A stretch of 64,000 nt of DNA. Origin: Diaporthe sp. PMI_573. Taxonomy: Eukaryota > Ascomycota > Sordariomycetes > Diaporthales > Diaporthaceae. The notes under the pieces were generated by a model. That model did not search any database. It had not been told where the DNA came from and saw only the letters and a list, made by a program, of their open reading frames with translations. The position numbers and the translations under genes are program-made. The stretch is taken from contig JAJTUP010000022.1 of NCBI GenBank assembly GCA_021399435.1, forward strand, positions 868,001-932,000, read 5' to 3'. Below are positions 47,452 through 59,972 of this stretch, piece after piece. Positions within the stretch are counted from its first letter, which is position 1, and each line of letters starts with the position of its first letter.

Positions 47452-49123
47452 ATGTCTTCATCTTACTCTGCACTGGCAGCAGCTAGTGTCTCACAACCAG
47501 TACTGTTGGTGCGTATCAGTCTGCAAACTCTCTTAGAGGCGAGTTTCTCGGCAGGTCATGTTTGGCTGACTGGTTTCAATTGACTCAATAGGGTGTCTTC
47601 TGGGCTGGGACAACTGTATCCCTGGTCTTCATACTTGCCCGTCTATACACCCGCCACAAAGTCATTCGTCATTTCGAAGCAGATGACTATCTCGTCGCCG
47701 CCGCTTGGATACTATATTTGGTCACCACAGTTACATGGACTGTCCTCGATGACACTCTTTATTATGTATTCTTGGACACCGATAATACCGACACTAGCGA
47801 CATGACTGCTTACTTGAAACGGTACGCGTATGCTCTTAACGCAAACTTGGGTACATACTATTGTACTTGGACATCTTTATATATCGTCAAATTATCCTTC
47901 ATGGTGTTTTTCAACGGTTTGGGGAGAAACCTCCGTGCTCAGAGGGTCCTGTGGTGGAGTGTGCTCGGCTTCATCATTGTGTCCTACATTGTTTCAGTTG
48001 CGATGTTCGACTACTCTTGCATGACAGCAGATTGGGCGCACATACTTGGTACGTGTGGCTCATTTTGACGTTTAGTAGCTGAAGGACCTTGGCTGCTCTT
48101 GTGCCAATCAGGTGACGAATGCTTGGCCACACAGCAGAACTAACAAAATTTAATTCCAGAAAAGTGCAGTAGCGAAGAGACCACTGACCGCCAATTTTTT
48201 ACATCACGGGTCTCAGCCACGCTGGACGTTGTCACGGATGCATTGAGTGAGTTTCCTTTGACCTGGTTTACATTCCTAGGCTCAGGCACGTTACGATCTT
48301 GGGTAAACTGAAAAGTATCGCAAAATTGCTAACCATTCAAACACCTACCATAGTCGTGGCTGTTCCTAGTAATGTAGTCTGCAAGTCCACGCTACCGCTC
48401 CGCAAGAAACTGGTCTTGGTTGCTGTTTGCTCCATGACAATTTTCATGATGATATGTGCCATGTAAGCACTATTCTTCTCCTCTTACAGTTCCCCGTCTT
48501 TCATAATTTGGAGCTTTCAGAATTCAACGCTTTAGAATCTGTAGCACGTAACTGACACGTAGAAGAATACGGATTGGAGGGGGTTTAGAGGGAAAATTGG
48601 CCGATTTATCATGGTTTCTTGTATGGAATTCAGTAGAAGTGGCTCTTGGTATGTTTCTCGTCTTTTTCCAAAATTTTGACTATTCCAAAGACATCATTTC
48701 CCTCCTCGTCTACAATTGCTTCGGCGCGTGGACCTGTCTATCCAATTCTGTACCAGTTGACATGTCCATGGACTATAATCCGTCTCAAGGTAGCTCGATG
48801 TACCACGAAACTAACAGTATTTAGCAATCATTGTGGCCTGTGTAGCCTCATTTCGCAGTCTGTATACCCAAACAAAGGGCACGCGACAATCTTCCAGCCA
48901 AGACCCCAATCGCCGTATATCACTCAGCGTACTTACGTGGACGCCATGGAGAACATCACGAAGGAAGTCGGCAGTTGAGTTTAGCACTGAGACACTGGCT
49001 AATGAAGAATATGCTCATTGGGTCAATCGGCTATCATATGATAGTCTGGAAGAGCGAACCTATGAGATGACGGAATCAAATAGCTGGGAGGGCAGAACGA
49101 CTGTCCAGACATCGACAGCGTGA
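47452..49123 (+). CDS. Rhodopsin-domain (SAT-like) seven-helix membrane protein
   Basis: Six exons: 47452-47508, 47592-48048, 48160-48246, 48354-48462, 48563-48648, 48825-49123. The sum is 1095 nt, in frame, 364 aa. It belongs to the large fungal family of integral membrane 'rhodopsin domain' proteins. Landmarks are VFILARLYTRHKVIRHFEAD then DYLVAAAWI (helix II entry), LYIVKLSFMVFFNGLGR, LDVVTDALIVAVPSNVV, LRKKLVLVAVCSMTIFMMIC and WNSVEVALAIIVACVASFRS. About seven hydrophobic segments are predicted. The C-terminal about 80 residues are a hydrophilic cytosolic tail rich in Ser, Thr and Arg. No Cys-rich CFEM domain precedes it. Ligand and function are unknown; most such proteins are orphan receptors or transport-related. 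Intron 4 (48463-48562) is one of the repeated introner-like introns. Confidence 0.82.
48463..48562 (+). repeat. Introner-like intron, copy 4 (rhodopsin-gene intron 4)
   Basis: A 100-nt phase-2 intron. Blocks CTTCTCCT, TTCCCCGTCTTT, TTTGGA, TCAGAA, CTTTAGAATC, GTAGCACGTAACTGACACGT align in order with the calpain introns more than 38 kb away. Confidence 0.75.
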
Positions 49124-52100
49124 TCGCAAATCGCTGTTGGTAAAGCTGCAAGGCCCCAAAGTCTCTTCTTCAATGAAATTTGAAATTCACAGCTACAATT
49201 TCATGGTATAAATATAATAATCGGTCGGGTCACACAGCTAGCGCGTACTCTGATGCAAAGAGGCTGGCACATTCTTTCAACTTCCAGCTTCATGCCCTGC
49301 ATGACAGTGATCTCTTGTGGAACATACCTCCTAATGGTTTAATTGGCAGAAATAGCAGCTAATTAATGGCTTCTACAGATAACTCTGTAGCTGGGACCCG
49401 GTAGCATGAATCTGGAGATGGATGAGTGAGCTGCGGAGAATAGAGTTGGCTATTTCACATGGAGCAACTTCCTGGCCCTTGCAGTGGGCACTGTGATACT
49501 AGAAGCGGAAATTATAATTAGGTGCTGTGGGATTGTCACATTTTATGGAGGGATCATGTCGAGACTATTTTGGTCTTTGCCGTATAACTGATTACCCGAC
49601 TATTAGTCTTGGGCTACTTAAATCAACGGTCTATATCAACGGTCTGTAGCACCGCCAGAGCTAGCCTTGTCTGTACGGATGTCACAAGGCTGTCTATGTT
49701 TTCTGGGCCACGTGCCACAATCGTATTCTAAACTTACTGTTATCACCATTTGTTGTTGTTTTTTAGAAAAGAAAACGCTGGGTGTTTAAGCGTTTACCAC
49801 CGTATAAAGGGACCGCCTACATACTACTTAAGAAGCATACATACACGGATTAAAAACGAGACCACTTATAATTAGCTGCTTGAATATAGTGGCATTGGGA
49901 TGCAGTCTCGACCAATTCAAGGCTCCATCAGATTCTTCATTTAAATAGGCGATGGAATGGACGAGCACACGACACACCATAAATCATTTTACATGATTCC
50001 ATGCAAGCAATCTGTCTTTCTGGTGACCAGTGTCGGGTTTCAGCGACAAACTGCACGCACACAATTTTCTGAAGCCATAAATGACTTCCCTCGCCCATAC
50101 TTCAGATCATAGAGGTGGGGGCTCCGGCCGTTCAATCCTAGAGACTCACACGAAATAATCGCTGTCCTGTGCGGATAATAGATGTCGGTAACACATGTCG
50201 GTAATAGATGCCAGTGATGGTATTAACTTGAACTATACTATCAGAAGGAAAATGGATGCGCTCATGCCTCTGTAGCATGGTTTGGGCCATAAATGATGCC
50301 TGGCTGGATTCAACCTATTACTGGCGTTTCGTTGCCGAACTCACATAGCCTGGGACAGAGTTCCATGATCGTTGGCTGACGGCACACGCGCGGCGTTCTC
50401 CTGCTTCCGCTGCTTATGAGTTACTCGTTGGCGTTGCTGTGTGGTGGAAAGTCTCGAAAATCCACAGTCGAGTGGTTGCAACTTCATTGTCAGCTCTCAC
50501 GAACGCCCTGACTGGTTAGTCATTTGAAGCGATTTGTAATTACCTGGAGATATAAAAAGACGAGAAATTCGCCTCGAAGAACATTTAATTCTCATATCCT
50601 AGCAACTGGGACAACGAATCAGGTATCAAATTCGAATTCTAATCAGTCTTGTCCAGCAATCTGCTCGGACAACACGTTTCGTCCCGGACTACACAAGCGC
50701 CGGAGAAGGAACCGTGGAGATGACCCAGTGGAGACAAATATTGAGTGGAACATTCAGCAAGCACACGTCACCGACAGCATCAGGAAAGGCAAAAATAGAG
50801 AAAGCAGTGCAGATTGAAGCGAAGAATACACCGCAAAGATCTCGTTACAGCTGCAAGAATTCAGCGTCGAAGAGAAGCAGACCTACCCGGTCTGGGACAT
50901 GTGCAGTGCGATCACTGTGGACAGACTAACTTGGATCATTACTATGTGGGGGAGACTTACCAGCTCAAGTTCTGCGGGTCAAGTATAGTCGCTCTGGGAT
51001 ACTCCAAGTAGATGGAACTGTTGTGTGTTGTTGTCGGGGGGGGGGGGACCCGCTGGGTGGGATATTGTTGTGAGATAAGAACATCTCGAACTTTGGACAT
51101 GATTTTTTGAGGGTTGTCGTCTGGACCTTGACACGCGCTTCTGCTTCGGTAGGCGTAGAGAGCAAAGCCAGCGGCAGAAATACACCTAGGGACATCTCCC
51201 GCCCAATATTGTGCAAGTCACAAGCAGCCTTCATGTGCTCATGGTTCAATGTAGACCTGATCTTTTCAACAATATCTCGTCAAGTATCGAGAACAGGAGT
51301 CGACGAAAGGACATTCGCCCTATGACTGTGTGTGTATCGGGTACAAATAATAGCAAAAGGCTTATCAGTGACCTTAGAATATTGTCTTGAGTGGGTGGAA
51401 CAGAGAAGGCATATCCCTGTGCGAGGTCTCATTTCGGCCCGTCACGGAGTGGCTGCTGTCGTGCACCCGGGATCCGACCCCACGGGCCCCAACCGAGATG
51501 GCGCGGTGTGGCCTATCTCTCCCCAATTGACCTGCGATTTCTATCGTACGTTATTTCTCCCCTGACCAATGCAGTTGGCCTCAGTCGCACATATTAAAGA
51601 ACCCGACCGACCTGCCCGTGCTGCAAGAGCGTCCAACATCAGCGAGCATTCCGGGTACCAACAACCGAAAATCGCAGGCAATTGGCAAGCCCACACGTGA
51701 CGATCAACGCACCAGACACACCACGCGCTAGGCACGACTGCATGCAGGCTTCGAATAGTCGCTGTGGGAGCGGGCCAATACCGTGCGGCTGATATCCAAA
51801 TCAGCACCCCCCAAAAGGCAAAATACGAACCGCATGGCAGGGGTCGGCATCCCTGGTGGCTGAGCTCATCTCCCTAATGTTCGGATCTGGAATGCCCACG
51901 GTTCGCGGTTGCCCGTTGAGGGCTGCGAACCAAGTGGGCCGATGCCACGATACTATCGTGGCCTGGGCGAGCCTAAGATACGGACGCGGGATACGCCACG
52001 GTGAGTGTGGTGGTCAGCAGTGAGACTCCAACGTGAAGATTTCCTTTCTTACAATCTCATTGCTTTGGAGACCTCCTTCATCTACTGACTTCTTTGCGTT

Positions 52101-52255
52101 CGCTCGTCAGTCGCGTCGTGCCCCTCCCGTTCCTCTGACCCTCGTTAATCTTGAGCGTTCCGCTTCAATCTCGGTACTCTTGCAGCGTCCCGTTTCCCCA
52201 CACGTTAATGTTTAATCCTTAATTGGACCAGCCATATCCCACCGGACGGCCCATC
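49124..52255. other. AT-rich intergenic, 3.1 kb
   Basis: No gene could be supported. A TATAAAAA near 50551 precedes a stretch (50.6-51.0 kb) with weak coding character in several frames. A G12 run lies at 51036-51047, and a direct repeat ATCAACGGTCT x2 near 49622-49645. The last few hundred bases are the peroxidase promoter. Confidence 0.4.
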
Positions 52256-54914
52256 ATGCTTCTGAAGACCGCGGTCGTATTATCGCTGTCCTTCGCGGCA
52301 AGCGTCCGCTCGGATCCCACATGGCCGGCGGCGACGGACGAGGTAGAGGAGATAATGTACCAGCTCTATGGCTCCAGGGCGCGCCTGTTCGCAGATACCA
52401 TCACACCCTGCTCCAAAGAAGCCCATGGGCCGGGAAGGAAGACTGCCTCGGAATGGCTTCGCGTTGCATTCCACGATGTGAGCTGAGCCCTGCGTGCCCC
52501 GAGGACCTGTAGTCGCATTGGTTTCTGACATGAGATATGCAGATGGCAACGGGAAACGTATTTTTCGGCACCGGCGGACTGGACGCGTCCCTCATGTACG
52601 AGCTTAACAATGGGGAGAACCTAGGGCCGGGGCTCAACACGAGCCTGATCACCTACGCCGACTACTTCTCCCCCAGGAGCAGCATGTCGGACCTGATCGC
52701 GCTGGGCGCCTCGCTGGCAACGCGGGTCTGCGGCGGGCCAGTCGTGCCCGTCAGGGGCGGCCGGATTGACGCAACGTCCGCGGGAAGCCCTGGAGTGCCC
52801 CAGCCGCAGAATGCCATATCGCTGTTCATCAACCAGTTCTCGCGCATGGGGTTCACGCAGGCCGAGATGATCGGGCTGGTCGCCTGCGGGCACACCATCG
52901 GCGGCGTCCACACGACCGAGTTCCCGGCCCTGGTGCCCGCTGGCACGGCGGTGAACAACGAGTCGGCCCTGGACTCGACGCCGGCTGTCTTCGACAACAA
53001 GGTCGTAACCGAGTACCTGGACGGGACGACCAAGAACCCCCTGGTAGTAGGGCCGTCCGTTGCGCTGAAGCAGAACGCCGACTTCAACGTGTTCAACTCG
53101 GACAGGAACGTGACGATGAAGGCTCTGGCAAGCCCGACGAATTTCACTAGCACCTGCGCGAGCCTTCTGCAGCGGATGATCGAGGTCGTCCCGTCGGGCG
53201 TGGCCCTGTCAGACCCGATCCTGCCCTACGCTGTCAAGCCGGTCGGCCTGCAGCTGACCCTCAACACCGGCGGCGCGAGCCTGCTGCTGAGCGGGAGCAT
53301 CCGCGTGCGGACGACGGGGCTGGCACAGGCCGTCAGCGGCGTCACGCTGGCGTACAAGGACCGGAGCGGCGCGGGCTGCGCCTCCTGCACCATCTCGGCC
53401 ATCGTCCAGGGGTCCGGGTCCGGGTTGGACGACACCTTCGACTACTTCCCCATCGCGGCCGACATTCCCGTGGCATCAGGCATCTCCTCCTTCAGCGTCA
53501 CCCTGGAGTTCGCCGACGGGACCACGAAACAATACGACAACAACGGCAACGCCTATCCCATATCCGATGCTGTGATCCTGCAGAGGCCGCAGAGCTGTCT
53601 CCTCCAGGGGCCCGGTAGCTTGAACGTGTCCGCTCTCGTCCTCAGCGACCTCACGGCGCCGGTAAGCCTCGGGATTCAGTACAAGACGCCGCAGACCGGA
53701 ATTGCGGGCCCGCGGCTCCAGACCACCAGCGTCGGCATGGTGCCGGGCGCCTGCATGGGGCCGTACACCTTCTACACGGCTTCGTACACCATACCCGGCG
53801 GTTTGTCCCATGCCGCACGGCTGGACATCACGAGCGGCAGCGGCACTTCGGCGGCGTCCAACACGTTCAACCTTGCATCTGACTTGGCCGGGACGTGCCT
53901 TGAGTTTTCTGGGGCTGTTGCATGTGGTAGCGGCTCTCCCTCGTCATCCTCGGTCCCGTCTTCCACGCTGTCCACGGTGTCCGTCCCGTCCAGCTCACTC
54001 AGCACTTCTACTCTGTCGACCGGGTCTGTGTCGTCTTCGGTCGTGTCTGTGACGACTTCTAGCACTGTCACTGCAAGTTCATCTAGCACCTCAGCGGTTG
54101 CGACGTTGGCTCACAAGGCTACAGTAGCCGGATACGAACTCGTGTCTTGCTGGATGGAGGGCACCGGCGTGCGTGCCCTATCAGCGTCGACATACTCAGA
54201 TGATAGTATGACACTCGAGTCCTGCGCAGCTTTCTGTGAAGGCTATAAATATTTCGGGGCGGAATACGGAAGAGAATGTCAGTTCAGTCGAGGCCTTGTC
54301 ATCCATTTTATCCAGCCCCTACCACTGTCGGTTCATGTGCTAATCTCGCCCTTACAGGCTACTGTGGAAACACAGTCGACGCCTCGACCGGAAGTGCCCC
54401 CCTGGACGATTGCAACATGGTCTGCTCGGGCTCTAATGTTGAATACTGTGGATCTGGTAACCGCTTGGAACTCTACTTGAACAACAGTACCGAGCCTGGC
54501 ACTGGCGGCGGTGGAGGTGGCAGCGGAGGGGATGGGGGCGAGCCAACACAGCCAGAGACTGTGGGGGCGTACGAGACCTATGGCTGTGTGACAGAGGCGG
54601 ATCAGACCAGGGCGCTGACTGCGCGGAGCTTCGTGGATGACGGGATGACGCTGGAGCGTTGTGCGAGTTTCTGCTCGGCATACACTTACTTTGGCGTGGA
54701 ATACGCCCGCGAGTGTGAGTTTTGATCGACCTTCCCGGCCTGGCCACACATTGGTCTCGGTGTGTGAAACTGACTTGTCCTAGGTTATTGTGGTAACAGT
54801 TTCGGGACCGGCTCGGTAGCTGCTCCGGCGACCGATTGTTCGATGACATGCGCAGGCAACGCAACACAGTTTTGCGGTGGCAGCAATAGGCTCAGCGCCT
54901 ATCAGAAATTATGA
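52256..54914 (+). CDS. Secreted heme peroxidase with two C-terminal WSC domains
   Basis: Extracellular class II-like (AA2-type) peroxidase fused to WSC carbohydrate-binding modules; probably oxidises phenolics or uses H2O2 at polysaccharide surfaces. Exons: 52256-52477, 52543-54277, 54358-54714, 54784-54914; 814 aa. The N-terminal hydrophobic segment LLKTAVVLSLSFAASVRS is a signal peptide. Distal Arg69 and His73 lie in LRVAFHD, the distal Ca2+ site motif in GGLDAS, and the proximal His (about residue 191) in VACGHTIGGVH. A Ser/Thr-rich linker (SSSSVPSSTLSTVSVPSS and similar) is likely O-glycosylated. WSC1 starts at YELVSCWMEG and WSC2 at YETYGCVTEAD. Each has the CAxFC, GRECYCGN or ARECYCGN, and late Cys pattern. 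Both WSC domains carry an intron at the same place (after REC, phase 1). A Gly-rich spacer (GTGGGGGGSGGDGG) lies between them. All catalytic residues are present. Confidence 0.88.
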
Positions 54915-57774
54915 GCTCCTCGCCAGGACAAGCCATCATCGCCAACAAATTCTTTGATCTGGAATTGGGATTTGGGACCAGATTCCAAGAGCCGTCTGCC
55001 ATACCGTGCACGGGTGGCCCGCAGAGGGGGTCACTATGTAGCCCATAGACTTCCAGGCCAATTATCTCCCTTAACAATCCCCCTTCATTACTTCAAATAG
55101 TCATTATGAAGATCCTCTCAATTTAACATTTAATTTAATATAACTATTTTCTGAATAAGTCTATTTACCTTAGAAAGGCACTAAATAGCTAAAAATTGGT
55201 AGCTTTAAAAGAGAGGTATGACTATTTTGTAAACATATTAATAGTCGGTCTTGGAGAAGAAGTATTTAAGTAGGTAAATGGAGGCCATAGTGACCTTCTC
55301 TGCAGCCCACCAAAGCACGGTATGGTGCTGCAGGCAACTTTGCCACAGGTGCAACTCGCGAGCGTGTCACTTGGAGGAGCTACTTGCTGTGCCGTGACGT
55401 AAAGTCGAGCTTATTATGGACGCGTGCACCCTGAAGCCATTGTCCAAACATCGCAGCTCCACGGTCTGCACTGCTTTCAACAGGGTTCATATCATATGAA
55501 TATTCCACAGGCACCAAGTCTCATTCGCCGGTCGGTCGCCCCGCCACTTGGACTTCCGGGACTCCCTCTTTGATTCGGCCTCCAACAAATCATCACGCAT
55601 TGTTGGGGTGTATCGAGAATGATTTTGTGATTCGTGAATGCCTGAGCCTGCAGATGGAATCGTTGGGTAAGGACTCAGTAGGTACGATTGCCAGGACGCT
55701 CTGGTGACAAACGATTGGTTCGATGGCAGAGATGTGGTTGCTTAGGTTTTCGCGGAATGTCACGGTACATGGAGTTACGATAGAAACATTTCCATAAGGG
55801 CTCTCAACAATATGTCGGCATACAAATGTGCAGTTCAATGCCCGAGACGCCAGATCACGTTGCCCAGGTGCACCTGTGCAGCCGGTGTTAATCAAAGTAC
55901 AGAGCACACCAATAGGCTTTTACTGTGTAAGCAAGATCGTTTACCGTTCTCCTTTTGTCATACAGCCGGGCGTCTTGGGGCAAACGCGAGGCAGAAATTG
56001 AGTGTGGCACAGACAGCACAACTCGACCCGAGGGCTGGATCGGCACAGACCGTCCGCAACTACCCAGGCCATCAATGTCCTCACGGGCTTCAAGCCTTTC
56101 CAATCCAGCGCTCCAGACAATGCACGATGGAGAGGGGAGGACCACCAGTGTCAGGAAGGAACAATGCACGGGCCTCCTCGGGGTATTCTTAAGTAGTCTG
56201 AGGTTCTTTGACCTTTTGGTATAGACTTGAACTGAATAAGAAACCCAATAAACCCATCTTGTACACTACCTTGACAACCAGCTCCAGGCACAATACAGTG
56301 TACAAGGATCCCAAAGTTATCCTTGCGAATACATGCATTTTAGTCAGCAGTAATTCTCTATGATTTTGGCTGTGTAGTGTACAGATCTTTAATAACTTTG
56401 GAGCAGTTCCACTGTTCCCTTAAGAGTACTCCTAGCAGCAACACTTTACGGCGAATACTTTACAGCTAACTTGGCCAACCATACTCTCTTAAACGGGGAT
56501 AACTTCGGGGTCCTTGTGCACTGTAGAAAACAAACGTGTAATCGCAGATCGAGGAAAAGCGGGGACAATCGAGATTGGTCGTGGCTTCTCTGCCTGCTGG
56601 CAAAAGGAGCATTGATGGGCTGACGAGTTGACGAACGCGGAACGCATTCCCCATATATCTTGACGTCACTGCGGGCCTGACAGGTACATCCCAGCGAATT
56701 GGAGGAGTCGCGAGCTTGCGTGACACAACTGCAGGGGGGAGCTGTTTGCCGTTTTGGGTAGGTGGCAATTGCATACTCGAGCAAAGCCCACTCTAACGTC
56801 ATAACCGCTGCTGTGGGAAAAAAAGATGGTCAATTGCGGATGGGAAAGCGGAGTGTTGACTAGATCTGATTAGATGCAAAGCATACAGGCAGGCAGATTA
56901 GCTCGAGCTTCTCGGAACAAGCCGCAATGGCACAGCACTGTGCTGCACGGCCGAGCTGCAGTACTGTATTCTTGTAGGCTATTCCGGTGGCTGCAACAAT
57001 CTTCTGTGCGGCAGTAGATGCGATGCACCGTGAGCTCGACCAAGTGCCTGAACTACTGGAGTGTTGTGCTCTGTCTGTACGTGTCTGCTAGATGCCAGAG
57101 CCTGCTGATCCATCGCAACTGCCCAGGTGGGTACAACCAAGGCATTCCCGGGCGTTGTGCCCAAACTTTGCCTCACCACGTCAAAGGCCGTGTCCAGCCG
57201 CTCGTTCCTGCTTTGTTGGGGCCAAAGCAGTGGTCCCGCAAACAAGCCCGATGAGATCTCACACTATCCCACAGTACCTACATGGCTACCTAGGTACCTA
57301 GGTAGGTTATTGAAAAGCTTGTGCATGTCACTGCCCGCTGACAGTCTGGCGGGCCTCCTTCCCTCCTGCGAATACAAAAGACGTATTCACTACGTCAGAG
57401 GTCATGCCCGCCCCGCGTCTCACGGTTGGATCGATTTCCCTTTGCCTCCAGACTTCTGTTTGTACGCGGGAAACCCCACAGGACGACGGTCTGGCCCAGG
57501 TCGCTAGCCTCATAGGGCTACTCCCTTGTGCATGGCTCTCGGGCCTTTTCGAGCCTCTTGCGTGGCAACCTCCTTCCCGCCCACCAGGGGCTTCATGACG
57601 TAGCTATTGATTTCACATGATAGACACTTGCTCACTTGCAACTGCACGCCTGCTTGCTTGTCTCCTTTGCCTGGGGCAGGTTCTATGTACGTGTCACCGG
57701 AAGCAAACGTGAAGGAGGGAGGGACGTTAGCCACTGCCTGGTGTTGTTGTTGACATCACGTCCTGCTTCTGGAC
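54915..57774. other. Intergenic, 2.9 kb, AT-rich start
   Basis: Very AT-rich at 55080-55250. No gene supported. A minus-strand 104-codon frame at 55593-55907 with six Cys and several N-glycosylation sequons is discussed as a finding. A CCTAGGTACCTAGGTAGG palindromic stretch lies near 57290-57307. Confidence 0.4.
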
Positions 57775-57782
57775 TATTTAAA
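57775..57782 (+). promoter_or_regulatory. TATA-like box (TATTTAAA) of grg-1
   Basis: Located 140 bp before the ATG. A TGACATCACG motif resembling a cAMP/stress response element lies about 20 bp upstream (57751-57760). The leader that follows is C/A-rich and G-poor, typical of highly expressed fungal genes. Confidence 0.5.
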
Positions 57783-57921
57783 GTCTCTCATCTCCTCGAC
57801 TTCCACTCACAACATTTTCCCCTCCTCATCAACCATCAACCTCAAGCATCAAAGCAAAAGATCTTCACACTCACAATCAATCACCAAACCAACAACTTCC
57901 ACAACCCAATCACCAACCACC

Positions 57922-58263
57922 ATGGATACCATCAAGAGCACCGCTAACTACGTCTCGGGTACGACCTCACATCCCACCGCCTTCAACCACTCTCTTCAAC
58001 ACCATGACTGACATTCCACCACAGACAAGATCCAGGGCACCACCCACGAGGCTTCCAAGGAGGCCAACAAGGAGGTCGCCAAGGACTCCAACGTTGGCAT
58101 TGGCAACCGGTAAGCCTTGAGTCCTACGTCCTCTCTCACTCTCGCCCATCGACTAACAACAACTCGCAGTGCCCAGGCCGGTGTCGACGCCCTGAAGGAC
58201 AAGTCCAAGGAGCACCAGCACGATGCTTCGGCTGAGGCCAACAAGCAGAAGGCTACCCACTAA
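57922..58263 (+). CDS. grg-1: Glucose-repressible / clock-controlled protein GRG-1 (CCG-1)
   Basis: Small hydrophilic cytosolic protein, strongly induced by carbon starvation, stress and the circadian clock in Neurospora; its biochemical role is unknown. Three exons, 57922-57958, 58025-58109 and 58170-58263, give 71 aa, the same length as the Neurospora protein as I recall it. Recognisable parts are the start MDTIKSTANYVSDKI, the repeat-like HEASKEANKEVAKDSN, the central IGNRAQAGVDALKDK and the end HDASAEANKQKATH. It is rich in Lys, Ala, Glu and Asp, lacks Cys and has no membrane segment. High expression is supported by the C/A-rich leader, optimal TATA spacing, and strong codon bias (AAG, GCC, ATC). 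Confidence 0.93.
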
Positions 58264-58929
58264 GGGCCTTCGCCTCTCAAATCACAACATCATGACGACT
58301 TCGACATGAATATGGTTTTTGGCGTCTCGGACAGACTCTTTTGAGAGACAAGAGGGATGGACAGCCTGGCATGACATCGTTGGGCAGGACGGATTTCTTC
58401 ACATACCCCATAGGTAATACTTCAGTTTCCTAGTCGAATAATCAACACATCCATGAGAAGCTTTGTTCTGTGGTGATTCGCTGTGACATGCTTTCATTTG
58501 CCTGCTTGGATGGGAATTTCGAGTTGCACCATTGCACGTTGAGAGACACTAGCTCGATTCTTTTTAATGGTGGCCTTGACTTGGAACATGAATGAATTGT
58601 GTGCGAGTAGTTGGAATGAGTGTAGCTCATTTGAGTCGTGAACAATGTAGCTGTCGACCGAATAATTGTCGAGGTGGTGGTTGAAGAAGTCGAGGTTGCA
58701 TTGAACCTCCCGCGCACGGCCCCTGCTTGCTGTTTCGTAAGACCGGCAGAAGCGACGCGACCTCTCCTCTCTCCTGAGGTCCACCCGGTTACGATTGCCC
58801 ACATCTGGACGCCTATTCGACTCGGTCGACCCAGTTTCGCAGCTCAAGCGTGCAGCTTCAATTCCATTCCAATTCCCATCAGAAACCCCAAACTGCGACT
58901 GATCTTTCATCAACGCCGTACCGATCACA
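58264..58929. other. Intergenic between grg-1 and EBP-type gene
   Basis: 3' UTR of grg-1 and promoter of the next gene. No additional coding sequence supported, although overlapping minus-strand frames exist at 58442-58991. Confidence 0.45.
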
Positions 58930-59972
58930 ATGGCAAGCAACACCACAGCCGCCGACCACGGCCTCCCGCCAGACCTGTTCGACCAGACCACGCTGGTGTC
59001 CCTCGCCTCGACCCTCGTGATCTTGGCCGCGGCCTACGCGACCTCGCTCAAGGCCCTCTCGCCATCGACCCCGAGCAGCTATCGCTTCCTCTTCATCTGG
59101 CACGCGTTCGACGCCCTGATCCATTTCTTCCTGGAGGGAAGCTTCCTCTACCACGCAAGCCCACCTGCCCTACCACCCCCTCCGAGGCAGTACCACCAGG
59201 CCAAGTTTGCTGACAGTTTCCCGCGTCCCGGGCGCAACAGTGCTTCTTCAGCTCGATACCCTACGATGATCTGACCGTCGGCGACCTCCGCTCCGGCCGC
59301 TACTACTCGACCCAGCAGGGCTACCTGGGCCACGATGACCGCATCTGGGGCTCGCAGGCTGCCCCTGCCGACAATCCCTTCGCCGGCTTGTGGATGGTGT
59401 ACGCAAGGGCCGACAAAAGATGGGCTGGTGCTGACACGGTACGTGGTCTCTTTGGAGGGCGCCCAACATGCATCTGGACAAGCACACGCTGGCCGGATTG
59501 GGTTCCACAGAGTCGGATGAGGCGGGAGACGCTGACCTCTTACCCGTGATTGCAGACCGTTGTGAGCTTGGAGCTCCTGACAGTGCTCGTCGTCGCCCCG
59601 CTGGCTGTGCTGGTGTGCTACGACATCGCCAAGAAGAACGCGCGGGCCAATATCCTGATGGTCATCATCGCGACTGCTGAGCTGTACGGAGGTATGTCTC
59701 ACGTCGCAACAGGCATCCCTTTCCTTCCTAGCACTGCTTGTAGACGGAAGGCTGACGTCGTTTTCACAGGTTTCATGACGTTCTGCCCGGAGTGGCTTAC
59801 TGGAAACCAGTTCCTGGACAGCAGCAACTTTATGTATCTGTGGGTTTACCTGGTCTTCTTCAACATGCTATGGGTCTTCATCCCATTTTACGCCATCTAC
59901 GTCAGCTGGAACTCGATCAACGCTGCCTTCACGACGCAAACTGTTGTCCAGGTGGCCAAGAAGTCCAAGTAA
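58930..59972 (+). CDS. Emopamil-binding-protein-like (EXPERA domain) membrane protein
   Basis: ER membrane protein of the EBP/EXPERA family, related to sterol delta8-delta7 isomerases; in fungi ERG2 does that step, so this paralogue's substrate is unclear. Exons: 58930-59154, 59241-59438, 59556-59691, 59770-59972; 253 aa. Family residues are clear: FLFIWHAFDALIHFFLEGSF (His and Glu), YARADKRWAGADTTVVSLEL (RW..AD, with Glu) and YGGFMTFCPEWLTGNQFLDS. Four or five hydrophobic helices fit the family. Intron 1 (59155-59240) has a GC donor (GCAAGC) with a normal CAACAG acceptor. The GC-AG reading is required to join FLYH to CFFSSIPYDDL in phase, and no GT alternative works. Confidence 0.85.

Noticed and set aside
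50524..51011. Possible spliced gene with a TATAAAAA upstream and a CDHCG motif
   Set aside because: Three frames show comparable weak coding character, the first frame lacks an ATG, and no intron joins them cleanly.
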